A stretch of DNA of 64,000 bases. Origin: Cepaea nemoralis (Eukaryota > Mollusca > Gastropoda > Stylommatophora > Helicidae). Numbering within the stretch: position 1 is the stretch's first letter; each line of letters begins with the position of its first letter. A program made the position numbers and the translations under genes. A model generated the notes under the pieces. That model had not been told where the DNA came from, did not search any database, and was given only the letters and a program-made list of their open reading frames with translations. Of this stretch, positions 1-12,700 are shown in pieces. Where the stretch lies: NCBI GenBank assembly GCA_014155875.1, contig JACEFZ010022355.1:1-64000 (forward strand), in the 5' to 3' direction.

Positions 1-1424
1 AGGGAGAGTTGTGGGGGAGCAGTAACCAGGCACTCACCTCATGGTGGTCAGGGGTTTGATCAACACTGGGGTGGAAGAGGGGAGAGTTGTGGGGGAGCAG
101 TAACCAGGCACTCGCCTCGCCTCATGGTGGTCAGGGGTTTGATCAACACTGGGGTGGAAGAGGGGAGAGTTGTGGGGGAGCAGTAACCAGGCACTCGCCT
201 CGCATCATGGTGGTCAGGGGTTTGATCAACACTGGGGTGGAAGAGGGGAGAGTTGTGGGGGAGCAGTAACCAGGCACTTGCCTCGCCTCATGGTGGTCAG
301 GGGTTTGATCAACACTGGGGTGGAAGAGGGGAGAGTTGTGGGGGAGCAGTAACCAGGCACTCACCTCGCATCATGGTGGTCAGGGGTTTGATCAACACTG
401 GGGTGGAAGAGGGGAGAGTTGTGGGGGAGCAGTAACCAGGCACTCCCTCGCCTCATGGTGGTCAGGGGTTTGATCAACACTGGGGTGGAAGAGGGGAGAG
501 TTGTGGGGGAGCAGTAACCAGGCACTCACCTCGCCTCATGGTGGTCAGGGGTTTGATCAACACTGGGGTGGAAGAGGGGAGAGTTGTGGGGGAGCAGTAA
601 CCAGGCACTTGCCTCGCCTCATGGTGGTCAGGGGTTTGATCAACACTGGGGTGGAAGAGGGGAGAGTTGTGGGGGAGCAGTAACCAGGCACTCGCCTCAT
701 GGTGGTCAGGGGTTTGATCAACACTGGGGTGGAAGAGGGGAGAGTTGTGGGGGAGCAGTAACCAGGCACTCACCTCGCATCATGGTGGTCAGGGGTTTGA
801 TCAACACTGGGGTGGAAGAGGGGAGAGTTGTGGGGGAGCAGTAACCAGGCACTCCTCGCCTCATGGTGGTCAGGGGTTTGATCAACACTGGGGTGGAAGA
901 GGGGAGAGTTGTGGGGGAGCAGTAACCAGGCACTCACTCGCCTCATGGTGGTCAGGGGTTTGATCAACACTGGGGTGGAAGAGGGGAGAGTTGTGGGGGA
1001 GCAGTAACCAGGCACTTGCCTCGCCTCATGGTGGTCAGGGGTTTGATCAACACTGGGGTGGAAGAGGGGAGAGTTGTGGGGGAGCAGTAACCAGGCACTC
1101 ACCTCGCATCATGGTGGTCAGGGGTTTGATCAACACTGGGGTGGAAGAGGGGAGAGTTGTGGGGGAGCAGTAACCAGGCACTCACCTCGCATCATGGTGG
1201 TCAGGGGTTTGAATCAACACTGGGGTGGAAGAGGGGAGAGTTGTGGGGGAGCAGTAACCAGGCACTCACCTCGCATCATGGTGGTCAGGGGTTTGATCAA
1301 CACTGGGGTGGAAGAGGGGAGAGTTGTGAGGGAGCAGTAACCAGGCACTCACCTCGCATCATGGTGGTCAGGGGTTTGATCAACACTGGGGTGGAAGAGG
1401 GGAGAGTTGTGGGGGAGCAGTAAT
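1..1424. repeat. 83-bp minisatellite, about 17 copies
   Basis: Head-to-tail copies of a GT-rich unit of about 83 bp that contains CATGGTGGTCAGGGGTTTGA and GGGGGAGCAGTAACCAGGCA. Shorter units arise by small deletions in the CTCGCCTCG segment. The array starts before base 1 and ends at GGGGGAGCAGTAATATAG. Since 83 is not a multiple of three, the short open frames of 60-110 residues recur every 83 bp in shifting frames, and I treat them as non-coding. Confidence 0.97.
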
Positions 1425-1431
1425 ATAGACC

Positions 1432-1835
1432 AATGGCCAGCTCCGCGAAGAAGGCGTTACGAACGCAGTTCGTAATTTCGCATACCCGCGTTCGAAACAT
1501 CTGCGGGCAATTTGGCAGCAGACAAGACCGCCTTGCGTTGGTTTATTTACTTTTTTTTATCTGGCTCTACAACATTTGTGTTGTGCACTCGAACATAAAT
1601 AACTAGCCACTCACTCCCCTTTACTGTTTAGTCTGTCTAATTTATGTTGTAGTTTTTTCATTTATAATCAATATTCTGTAGTTGGCCAACTGACATGCTC
1701 CACAAGGTAACTGACTTAAGTTTGAAGAAAACTAGGGAGATGTCACCAAATTGGTCGCAGCTGTGTTTCGAACTTGCGTAAGCGAGCTTACGAATCGCGT
1801 CTGTAAGACATTTGCACGGAGCCTGGCACAAAGAA
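1432..1835. repeat. Inverted pair of about 90-bp elements, possible MITE
   Basis: The segment at 1432-1520 matches the reverse complement of 1733-1835 with moderate divergence; both contain CTCCG, TTCGTAA, GTTCGAAAC and CAATTTGG in the same order. Each arm also has its own small hairpin: TTACGAAC-GCA-GTTCGTAA at 1457-1475 and CGTAAGC-GA-GCTTACG at 1777-1792. About 210 bp of AT-rich sequence lies between. This fits terminal inverted repeats of a non-autonomous element or two SINE-like copies in opposite orientation. I could not define a target-site duplication. Confidence 0.6.
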
Positions 1836-2968
1836 CAGATGCAGAATAAGGGAAGAAAGGACAAAACTGAACCCACACTGTGAAGAACTTATACTAAATG
1901 ACATTATCCCTCTTTGGACAACCATCACCTTCAAATTAATATCCAAATTGTGGCTGACTTGGACACGGGATTATTTATCTGAACCAGGCAACGGACCCTA
2001 ATATAACTTTTCTGAGGTTGAAAGGGGGAAGGGTAATGATAGAATGGTGCAAAGAACCGAATGTTCCCCGAAGACTAGGTTAGATTGCAATACTGACCAT
2101 CTTCGTAGCATCTACAACCTGGAGATATAATACTTCAAACGAAGGCTAGAAACTTCGGACATCCTGGAAAGAATATGAAAATCATGTCTCAGATGTGTAC
2201 ATAAGATGCGTGGCCATAAAAAAAGAGAAAAAAGAGACATGCGGCGATATGAAAATAAAACAAGTTTGAATGGCATGGTTACTTTCCAGATGTCCAACAC
2301 CAAGCTTTTCTAAACGTACCGGGAACAAGAAATATGGGCAGAACAAGTAAAATAGAGATAATTCATCGAATAGCAATAGCCTGGAAAAAATGCAACATGC
2401 TGGCATGAGATAAGTTGGTACAGGTAAGACGGGAATTTAAGTGCGTGATGTTCCAATTACCTAGTTTTATGATACAAGAAAGTAATGAGTTGAAATGATT
2501 ACAGAACATGGCTCACCATGAAAATGTTGACAGGTTTAATCACGTCATTTAAATAACACAGAATATATGTTATTATAATTACATTAATGAAACAAAGTGA
2601 TATATAGTTTCCGTTATTTATTTTCCAATGAAATGATAAATTTTAAGACATACCAAAGACTTGAAAACTGCAGGCTAACTGAAAAATGTTTCGAGCATAG
2701 ACGGCTGCCTTGCCTCCTCCCTCAGAATTAACCGCCACGGGAACAAACATCGGCTGCAACATTTGAGCAGAGTTAACTTTCCGTGAGTTGTTTACCCTTG
2801 TGAGCCAGTGAGCGCTGTTCTCGTAAACAGTGAGCAGAAATCACACCTGTGAATGTCGCTTGCGCTGGCTGGCAAGCATTCAAGCGTAACAGTTGACCTG
2901 ATCACATCTTTAATCTTTACATGTACAGTACACCCCACCGACATCCGTAAAGGTGTGTGAGTGTTTGT
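1836..2968. other. Unique AT-rich intergenic sequence
   Basis: I find no convincing gene, exon or RNA here. The minus-strand frames at 2112-2303 and 2182-2406 are short, overlap each other and have no recognisable motif. Confidence 0.5.
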
Positions 2969-2990
2969 GGGGGGGGGGGGGGGGGGGGGG
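2969..2990 (+). repeat. Poly-G run (22 G)
   Basis: An uninterrupted run of 22 G follows a short GTGTGAGTG stretch. It can form a G-quadruplex and its true length is hard to sequence. Confidence 0.9.
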
Positions 2991-3010
2991 CCTGGGCATG
3001 GTACACATTT

Positions 3011-3360
3011 GTGATATAACTAGCAGTCTTGTGTTGTGGCACGGAAGGGAGTCAACATTTGTGATATAACTAGCAGTCTTGTGTTGTGGCACGGAAGGGA
3101 GTCAACATTTGTGATATAACTAGCAGTCTTGTGTTGTGGCACGGAAGGGAGTCAACATTTGTGATACAACTAGCAGTCTTGTGTTGTGGCACGGAAGGGA
3201 GTCAACATCTGTGATACAACTAGCAGTCTTGTGTTGTGGCACGGAAGGGAGTCAACATTTGTGATATAACTAGCAGTCTTGTGTTGTGGCACGGAAGGGA
3301 GTCAACATCTGTGATACAACTAGCAGTCTTGTGTTGTGGCACGGAAGGGAGTCAACATTT
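3011..3360. repeat. 50-bp minisatellite, exactly 7 copies
   Basis: Seven copies of a 50-bp unit that begins GTGATATAAC and includes GTGTTGTGGCACGGAAGGGA. The copies differ only at TATAAC/TACAAC and ATTTGTG/ATCTGTG. The near identity points to recent amplification. Confidence 0.97.
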
Positions 3361-3776
3361 GAAATTACAGCCGTCTGGTGTTGGGGGAGAAGAGCAAATT
3401 TGTTTATTTTAATGAGTTTGTGTGTGGAGGAGGGAGTAACTGAATGATTATTCGTCTGGAAATAAACCCCGTTGGAAAGCAAAACCCTGAAAGAATTAAA
3501 TTTTGAATAAGTTGAAAAATATGTGTAAATGAAAAAAAGAAGGGGGAAAACAAAAACAACTTAAAAAAATTGAAAATGCAACTTAACACACCGGTTTTTA
3601 GGGGAGCAATTTTTCCAATTGATATCTTAATAACTCGAATGAAATCAAATGGGCAAGGCAAAAGGGGAGGAGGGTTTCCCGAAAAAACAAATCTATAATT
3701 TTAAAAATCAACAAAACGGATGCCGGTTCCTGTCCTTTGGTAGCAAAACTTTTTTTTCGTAAAAATTTCCCTTTAC
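3361..3776. other. Intergenic sequence, no gene seen
   Basis: AT-rich sequence rich in homopolymers (A6, T6, G6). Its texture is close to uncorrected long-read sequence. No motif or gene recognised. Confidence 0.4.
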
Positions 3777-6700
3777 TCGTTGGTACGGGCCCCGTTGGAG
3801 GGGTAGAAGTTTGGGGGGGGGAACGCGTTGGGATACTATGGGGAAGGGTATGTTTTGGGGGTCTTAAAAGGTTTTGGCAAATAAAAATTTTTTAGGGGTA
3901 ATTTTGGGGCAGGGATAACCCGTTGGGAGGGGTGCCGTGTTGGGGAGGATGTCTGTTTGGGGGGAGGGGAAACCTTTTTGTTTTTTCAGGGGGTAATTTT
4001 TCAAAACCTATTTGGGGGGGCTCCCGGGGCCGGGGAAAACCGGTTTGGGCAGGGATAGGTTTTTTGGGTCAGGGATAGACCCGTTGGTAGGGTATCGTTT
4101 GGTAGGGATAGTCTGTGTTGGTTAGGGATATCTGTGTTGTGTCAGGGATAACCGTGTTGGGTCAGGGCATAGACTTGTTGGGTCAGGGCATAGACCCTGT
4201 TGGGTCAGGGCATAGACCGTGTTGGGTCAGGGCATAGTCTGTGTTGGGTCAGGGCATAGACCGTGTTGGGTCAGGGCATAGTCTGTGTTGGGTCAGGGCA
4301 TAGACCGTGTTGTGTCAGGGCATAGACCATATTGGGTCCGGGCATAGACCATGTTGGGTCCGGGCATAGACCGTGTTGGGTCAGGGCATAGTCTGTGTTG
4401 GGTCAGGGCATAGACCATGTTGTGTCAGGGCATAGTCTGTGTTAGGTCAGGGCATAGTCTGTGTTGTGTTAGGGCATAGTCTGTGTTGTGTCAGGGCATA
4501 GACCGTGTTGGGTCAGGGCATAGACCGTGTTGGGTCAGGGCATAGACCGTGTTGGGTCAGGGCATAGTCTGTGTTGGGTCAGGGCATAGTCTGTGTTGGG
4601 TCAGGGCATAGACCGTGTTGGGTCAGGGCATAGACCATGTTGGGTCAGGGCATAGTCTGTGTTGGGTCAGGGCATAGACCGTGTTGTGTCAGGGCATAGT
4701 CGTGTTGGGTCAGGGCATAGACCGTGTTGGGTCAGGGCATAGTCCTGTGTTGGGTCAGGGCATAGACCGTGTTGGGTCAGGGCATAGTCTGTGTTGGTCA
4801 GGGCAGCTAGGGACCGTGTTGGGTCAGGGCATAGTCTGTGTTGGGTCCGGGCATAGACCGTGTTGGGTCAGGGAATAGTCTGTGTTGGGTCAGGGGCATA
4901 GACCGTGTTGGGTCAGGGCATAGTCTGTGTTGGGTCCAGGGCATAGACCGTGTTGGGTCAGGGCATAGACCTGTGTTGGGTCAGGGCATAGACCGTGTTG
5001 GGTCAGGGCATAGTCTGTGTTGGGTCAGGGCATAGACCATGTTGGGTCAGGGCATAGTCTGTGTTGGGTCAGGGCATAGACCGTGTTGTGTCAGGGCATA
5101 GTCTGTGTTGGGTCAGGGCATAGACCGTGTTGTGTCAGGGCATAGTCTGTGTTGGGTCAGGGCATAGACCGTGTTGTGTCAGGGCATAGTCTGTGTTGGG
5201 TCAGGGCATAGACCGTGTTGGGTCAGGGCATAGTCTGTGTTGGGTCAGGGCATAGACCGTGTTGGGTCAGGGCATAGTCTGTGTTGGGTCAGGGCATAGA
5301 CCGTGTTGTGTCAGGGCATAGTCTGTGTTGGGTCAGGGCATAGACCGTGTTGGGTCAGGGCATAGTCTGTGTTGGGTCAGGGCATAGACCGTGTTGGGTC
5401 AGGGCATAGTCTGTGTTGGGTCAGGGCATAGACCAGTGTTGGGTCAGGGCATAGTCTGTGTTGGGTCAGGGCATAGACCGTGTTGGGTCAGGGCATAGTC
5501 TGTGTTGGGTCAGGGCATAGACCGTGTTGGGTCAGGGCATAGACCCTGTTGGGTCAGGGCATAGACCGTGTTGGGTCAGGGCATAGTCCTGTGTTGGGTC
5601 AGGGCATAGACCGTGTTGGGTCCGGGCATAGACCATGTTGGGTCCGGGCATAGATCGTGTTGGGTCAGGGCATAGTCTGTGTTGGTCAGGGCATAGACCG
5701 TGTTGGGTCAGGGCATAGTCTGTGTTGGGTCAGGGCATAGTCTGTGTTGGGTCAGGGCATAGACCAGTGTTGGGTCAGGGCATAGTCTGTGTTGGGTCAG
5801 GGCATAGACCGTGTTGGGTCAGGGCATAGACCGTGTTGGATCCGGGCATAGACCGTGTTGGGTCAGGGCATAGTCTGTGTTGGGTCAGGGCATAGTCTGT
5901 GTTGGGTCAGGGCATAGTCTGTGTTGGGTCAGGGCATAGACCGTGTTGGTTCAGGGCATAGTCTGTGTTGGGTCATGGCATAGACCGTGTTTGGTCATGG
6001 CATAGTCTGTGTTGGGTCAGGGCATAGACCGTGTTGTGTCAGGGCATAGTCTGTGTTGGGTCCGGGCATAGACCGTGTTGTGTCAGGGCATAGTCTGTGT
6101 TGGGTCCGGGCATAGACTGTGTTGTGTCAGGGCACAGTCTGTGTTGGGTCCGGGCATAGACCGTGTTGGGTCAGGGCATAGTCTGTGTTGGGTCAGGGCA
6201 TAGACCGTGTTGGGTAAGGGCATAGTCTGTGTTGTGTCAGGGCATAGACCGTGTTGGGTCAGGGCATAGTCTGTGTTGGGTCAGGGCATAGACCATGTTG
6301 GGTCAGGGCATAGTCTGTGTTGGGTCAGGGCATAGTCTGTGTTGGGTCAGGGCATAGTCTGTTTTGGGTCAGGGCATAGTCTGTGTTGGGTCAGGGCATA
6401 GACCCTGTTCGGTCAGGGCATAGACCGTGTTGGGTCAGGGCATAGTCTGTGTTGGGTCAGGGCATAGACCGTGTTGGGTCAGGGCATAGTCTGTGTTGGG
6501 TCAGGGCATAGACCGTGTTGTGTCAGGGCATAGACCATATTGGGTCCGGGCATAGACCATGTTGGGTCCGGGCATAGACCGTGTTGGGTCAGGGCATAGT
6601 CTGTGTTGGGTCAGGGCATAGACCGTGTTGGGTCAGGGCATAGTCTGTGTTGGGTCAGGGCATAGTCTGTGTTGTGTCAGGGCATAGTCTGTGTTGGGTC

Positions 6701-9700
6701 AGGGCATAGACCGTGTTTGGGTCAGGGCATAGTCCTGTGTTGGGTCAGGGCATAGTCCGTGTTGGGTCAGGGCATAGTCTGTGTTGGGTCAGGGCATAGT
6801 CTGTGTTGGGTCAGGGCATAGTCTGTGTTGGGTCAGGGCATAGACCGTGTTGGGTCAGGGCATAGTCTGTGTTGGGTCAGGGCATAGTCTGTGTTGGGTC
6901 AGGGCATAGTCTGTGTTGGGTCAGGGCATAGACCATGTTGGGTCAGGGCATAGTCTGTGTTGGGTCAGGGCATAGTCTGTGTTGGGTCAGGGCATAGTCC
7001 TGTGTTGGGTCAGGGCATAGACTGTGTTGGGTCAGGGCATAGTCTGTGTTGGGTCAGGGCATAGACCGTGTTGGGTCAGGGCATAGTCTGTGTTGGGTCA
7101 GGGCATAGACCCGTGTTGGGTCAGGGCATAGTCTGTGTTGGGTCAGGGCATAGACCATGTTGGGTCAGGGCATAGTCTGTGTTGGGTCAGGGCATAGACC
7201 GTGTTGTGTCAGGGCATAGTCTGTGTTAGGTCAGGGCATAGTCTGTGTTGTGTCAGGGCATAGTCTGTGTTGGGTCAGGGCATAGACCGTGTTGGGTCAG
7301 GGCATAGACCGTGTTGGGTCAGGGCATAGTCTGTGTTGGGTCAGGGCATAGTCTGTGTTGGGTCAGGGCATAGTCTGTGTTGGGTCAGGGCATAGTCTGT
7401 GTTCGGTCAGGGCATAGACCGTGTTGGGTCAGAGCATAGTCTGTGTTGGGTCAGGGCATAGTCTGTGTTGGGTCAGAGCATAGTCCTGTGTTGGGTCAGG
7501 GCATAGTCTGTGTTGGGTCAGGGCATAGACCATGTTGGGTCAGGGCATAGACCGTGTTGGGTCAGGGCATAGTCTGTGTTGGTCAGGGCATAGTCTGTGT
7601 TGGGTCAGGGCATAGACCCTGTTGGGTCAGGGCATAGACTGTGTTGGGTCAGGGCATAGACCGTGTTGGGTCAGGGCATAGTCTGTGTTGGGTCAGGGCA
7701 TAGACCCGTGTTGGGTAGGGCATAGTCTGTGTTTGTGTCAGGCATAGACCCTATTGGGTCAGGGCTAGGTTTGTTTGGGTCAGGGCATAGACTCATGTTT
7801 GGCAGGGCATAGTCTGTGTTGGAATCAGGGCATAGTCTGTGTTGGGTCAGGGCAGAGTCTGTTTTGGGTGCAGGGCATATCTGTGTTGGTCAGGGCAATA
7901 GACCCTGTTTGGGTCCAGTAGCATAGACCGTGTTGGGTCAAGGAATAGTCTGTTTGGGTCCAGGCATCGACCATGTTGGGTTCAGGGCATAGTCCTGTTT
8001 GTGTCAGGGCATGACCATGTTGTGCAGGGCTAGACCATATTGGGGTCCGGGCATAGACCATGTTGGGTCCGGCAGAGACCATGTGGGTCAGGCATAGTCT
8101 GTGTTGGGTCAGGGCATAGTCCTGTGTTGGGTCAGGGCATAGTCTGTGTTGGGTCAGGGCATAGTCTGTGTTGGGTCAGGGCATAGTCTGTGTTGGGTCA
8201 GGGTATAAAACTGTGTTGGGTCAGGGTATAAAACTGTGTTGGGTCAGGGCATAGTCTGTGTTGGGTCAGGGCATAGTCTGTGTTGGTCAGGGCATAGTCT
8301 GTGTTGGGTCAGGGCATAGACCGTGTTGGGTCAGGGCATAGTCTGTGTTGGGTCAGGGCATAGTCTGTGTTGGGTCAGGGCATAGTCTGTGTTGGGTCAG
8401 GGCATAGACCATGTTGGGTCAGGGCATAGTCTGTGTTGGGTCAGGGCATAGTACATGTGTTGGGTCAGGGCATAGTCTGTGTTGGGTCAGGGCATAGACT
8501 GTGTTGGGTCAGGGCATAGTCTGTGTTGGGTCAGGGCATAGCCTGTGTTGGGTCAGGGCATAGTCTGTGTTGGGTCAGGTGCATAGACCTATGTGGGTCA
8601 GGGCATAGTCTGTGTTGGGTCAGGGCATAGACCTGTTGGGTCAGGGCATAGTACTGTGTTGGGTCAGGGCATAGTCTGTGTTGGGTCAGGGCATAGACCT
8701 GTGTTGGGTCAGGGCATAGTCTGTGTTGGGTCAGGGCATAGACCTGTGTTGGGTCAGGGCATAGTCTGTGGTGGGTCAGGGCATAGACCCGATGTTGGGT
8801 CAGGGCATAGTCTGTGTTGGGTCAGGGCATAGTACCTGTTGGGGGTCAGGGCATAGTCTGTGTTGGGTCAGGGCATAGTCTGTGTTGGGTCAGGGCATAG
8901 TCTGTGTTGGGTCAGGGCATAGTCTGTGTTGGGTCAGGGCATAGTCTGTGTTGGGTCAGGGCATAGTCTGTGTTGGGTCAGGGCATAGTCCTGTGTTGGT
9001 CAGGGCATAGACCGTGTTGGGTCAGGGCATAGTAACTGTGTTGGGTCAGGGCATAGTCTGTGTTGGGTCAGGGCATAGTCTGTGTTGGGTCAGGGCATAG
9101 ATCTGTGTTGGGTCAGGGCATAGTCTGTGTTGGGTCAGGGCATAGTCTGGGTTGGGTCAGGGCATAGTCTGTGTTGGGTCAGGGCATAGTCTGTGTGGGT
9201 CAGGGCATAGTCTGTGTTGGGTCAGGGCATAGTCTGTGTTGGGTCAGGGCATAGTCTGTGTTGGGTCAGGGCATAGTCTGTGTTGGTTCAGAGTATAAAA
9301 CTGTGTTGGGTCAGGGCATAGTCTGTGTTGGGTCAGATTATAAAACTGTGTTGGGTCAGGGCATAGCTGTGTGGGTAGGTGTAAACCGTGTTGGGTCAGG
9401 GATAGTCGTGTTGGGTCAGGGCCATAGTTTGTGTGGGTCAGGGCATAGTCTGTGTGGGTCAGGGGCTAGTCTGTGTTGGTTCAGGGCATCAGTCTGTGTT
9501 GGGTAAGAGTGTAAAACGGTGTTGGGTCAGGGCATAGCTGGGTTGGGTCAGGGCATAGTCTGTGTTGGGTCAGTGCATAGTCTGTTTTTGTGTCAGGCAT
9601 AGTCTGTGTTGTGTCCGATTCATAAAAACGTGTTGGGTCAGGGAATAATAGCCCATAGGGTCAGGGCATTTAGACCATGTTGGGTCAGGGCATCAGACGT

Positions 9701-12700
9701 GTTGGGTCATGCATAGTCTGTGTTGGGTTCAGAGTATAAAAACTGTTGGGTCAGGGCATAGTCCTGTGTTGGGTCAGAGGTAAACTAGTCTTGTGTTGCT
9801 GGTCAGGCATAGCTGTTTGGGGCAGGGCATAGTCTGTGTTGGGTCAGGGCATAAACTGTTGGGTCAGGGCATAATCTGTGTTGGGTCAGGGCATAGTCAT
9901 GTTGGGTCAGGGCATAGTCTGTGTTGGGTCAGGGCATAGACCGTGTTGGTCAGGGCATAGTTGTGTTGGTCGGGCATAGCCGTGTTGGGGCAGGGCATAG
10001 TCTGTGTTGGGTCAGGGCATAGCCTGTTGGGTCAGGGGATAGCGTTTGGGTCAGGGCATAGCCGTGTTGGGTCAGGGCATAGACTGTTTGGGGCAGGGGA
10101 TAGCTGTGTTGGGGCAGGGCATAGACCGTGTTGGGTCAGGGCATAGTCTGTGTTGGGTCAGGGCATAGCCGTGTTGGTCAGGGCATAGTCTGTGTTGGGT
10201 CAGGGGATAGCCCTGTTGGGTCAGGGCATAGTTGTGTTTGGGGCAGGGCATAGACCTTTGGGTCAGGGCATAGTCTGTGTTGGTCAGGGCATAGCTGTTT
10301 GGGTCAGGGCTATAGTCTGTGTTGGGTCAGGGCATAGTCCTGTGTTGGGTCAGGGCATAGTAACTGTGTTGGGTCAGGGCATAGTCTGTGTTGGGTCAGA
10401 GTATAAACTGTGTTGGGTCAGGGCATAGTCTGTGTTGGGTCAGAGTGTAAAACTGTGTTGGGTCAGGGCATAGTCTGTGTTGGGTCAGAGTGTAAAACCG
10501 TGTTGGGTCAGGGCATAGTCTGTGTTGGGTCAGAGTGTAAAACTGTGTTGGGTCAGGGCATAGTCTGTGTTGGGTCAGGGCATAGTCTGTGTTGGGTCAG
10601 AGTGTAAAACTGTGTTGGGTCAGGGCATAGTCTGTGTTGGGTCAGGGCATAGTCTGTGTTGGGTCAGGGCATAGTCTGTGTTGGGTCAGGTGGCATAGTC
10701 TGTGTTGGGTCAGGGCATAGTCTGTGTTGGGTCAGGGCATAGTCTGTGTTGGTCAGGGCATAGTCTGTGTTGGGTCAGGGCATAAGTCTGTGTTGGGTCA
10801 GGGCATAGTCTGTGTTGGGTCAGAGTATAAAACTGTTGGGTCAGGGCATAGTCTGTGTTGGGTCAGGGCATAGACCTGTGTTGGGTCAGGGCATAGTCTG
10901 TGTTGGGTCAGGGCATAGTAACGTGTTGGGTCAGGGCATAGTCTGTGTTGGGTCAGGGCATAGACGTGTTGGGTCAGGGCATAGTCTGTGTTGGGTCAGG
11001 GCATAGTCTGTGTTGGGTCAGGGCATAGTCTGTGTTGGGTCAGGGCATAGTCTGTGTTGGGTCAGGGCATAGTCTGTGTTGGGTCAGGGCATAGACATGT
11101 TGGGTCAGGGCATAGTCTGTGTTGGGTCAGGGCATAGAACTGTGTTGGGTCAGGGCATAGTCTGTGTTGGGTCAGGGCATAGACCTGTGTTGGGTCAGGG
11201 CATAGTCTGTGTTGGGTCAGGGCATAGTCCTGTGTTGGGTCAGGGCATAGTCTGTGTTGGGTCAGGGCATAGTAACTGTGTTGGGTCAGGGCATAGTCTG
11301 TGTTGGGTCAGAGGCATAGACCTGTGTTGGGTCAGGGCATAGTCTGTGTTGGGTCAGGGCATAGTACCTGTGTGTGGGTCAGAGTCATAAGAGTCTGTGT
11401 TGGGTCAGGGCAATAGTCTATGTTGGGTCAGGGCATAGTCTGTGTTGGGTCAGGCATAACTGTGTTGGGTCAGGGCAAGTCTGTGTTGGGTCAGGCATAG
11501 TCTGTGTTGGGTCAGGGCATAGCCTGTTTGGGTCAAGTTGTGTGGTCAGGGCATAGTCTGTGTTGGGTCAGAGTATAAAACTGTGTTGGGTCAGGGCATA
11601 GTCTGTGTTGGGTCAGAGTGTAAAACTGTGTTGGGTCAGGGCATAGTCTGTGTTGGGTCAGGGCATAGTCTGTGTTGGGTCAGGGCATAGTCTGTGTTGG
11701 TCAGAGTTAAACTGGTTGGGTCAGGGCATAGTCTGTGTTGGGTCAGAGGAATAGCCGTGTTTGGTCAGGGCATAGTCTGTGTTGGGTAAGGGCATAGTCT
11801 GTGTTGGGTCAGGGCATAGTCCTGTGTGGAGTCATGGCATAGTCATGTGGTTGGTTCAGAGGCATAGTCTGTGTTGGGTCAGGGCTAGACCGTGTTGGGT
11901 CAGGGCATAGTCTGTGTTGGGTCAGGTTATAAAACTGTGTTGGGTCAGGGCATAGACTGTGTTGGGTCAGGGCATAGACCATGTTGGGTCAGGGCATAGT
12001 CTGTGTTGGGTCAGAGGCATAACCGTGTTGGGTCAGGGCATAGTCTGTGTTGGGTCAGGCATAGTACTGTGTTGTGGTCAGGGCATAGTCTGTGTTGGGT
12101 CAGGGCATAGTCATGTGTTGGGTCAGGGCATAGTCTGTGTTGGGTCAGGGCATAGACCTTGTTGGGTCAGGGCATAGTCTGTGTTGGGTCAGGGCATAGT
12201 CTGTGTTGGGTCAGGGCATAGTCCTGTGTTGGGTCAGGGCATAGTCTGTGTTGGGTCAGGGCATAGTCTGTGTTGGGTCAGGGCATAAAACTGTGTTGGG
12301 TCAGGGCATAGACCTGTGTTGGGTCAGGGTCATAGACCATGTTGTGGGTCCGGGCATAGATCTGTGTTGGGTCAGGGCATAGTCCTGTGTTGGGTCCGGG
12401 CATAGACCGTGTTGGGTCAGGGCATAGTATGTGTTGGGTCAGGGCATAGACCGTGTTGTGTCAGGGCATAGTCTGTGTTAGGTCAGGGCATAGTCTGTGT
12501 TGTGTCAGGGCATAGTCTGTGTTGTGTCAGGGCATAGACCGTGTTGGGTCAGGGCATAGACCGTGTTGGGTCAGGGCATAGTCTGTGTTGGGTCAGGGCA
12601 TAGTCTGTGTTGGGTCAGGGCATAGTCTGTGTTGGGTCAGGGCATAGTCTGTGTTCGGTCAGGGCATAGACCGTGTTGGGTCAGAGCATAGTCTGTGTTG

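Noticed and set aside
3011..3360. CRISPR-like regular repeats
   Set aside because: All arrays here are uninterrupted tandem repeats with no unique spacers, and the window is eukaryotic.
4327..8090. Nuclear receptor half-sites (GGGTCA) as regulatory array
   Set aside because: The hexamer follows from the satellite unit; repetition alone is no evidence for receptor binding.
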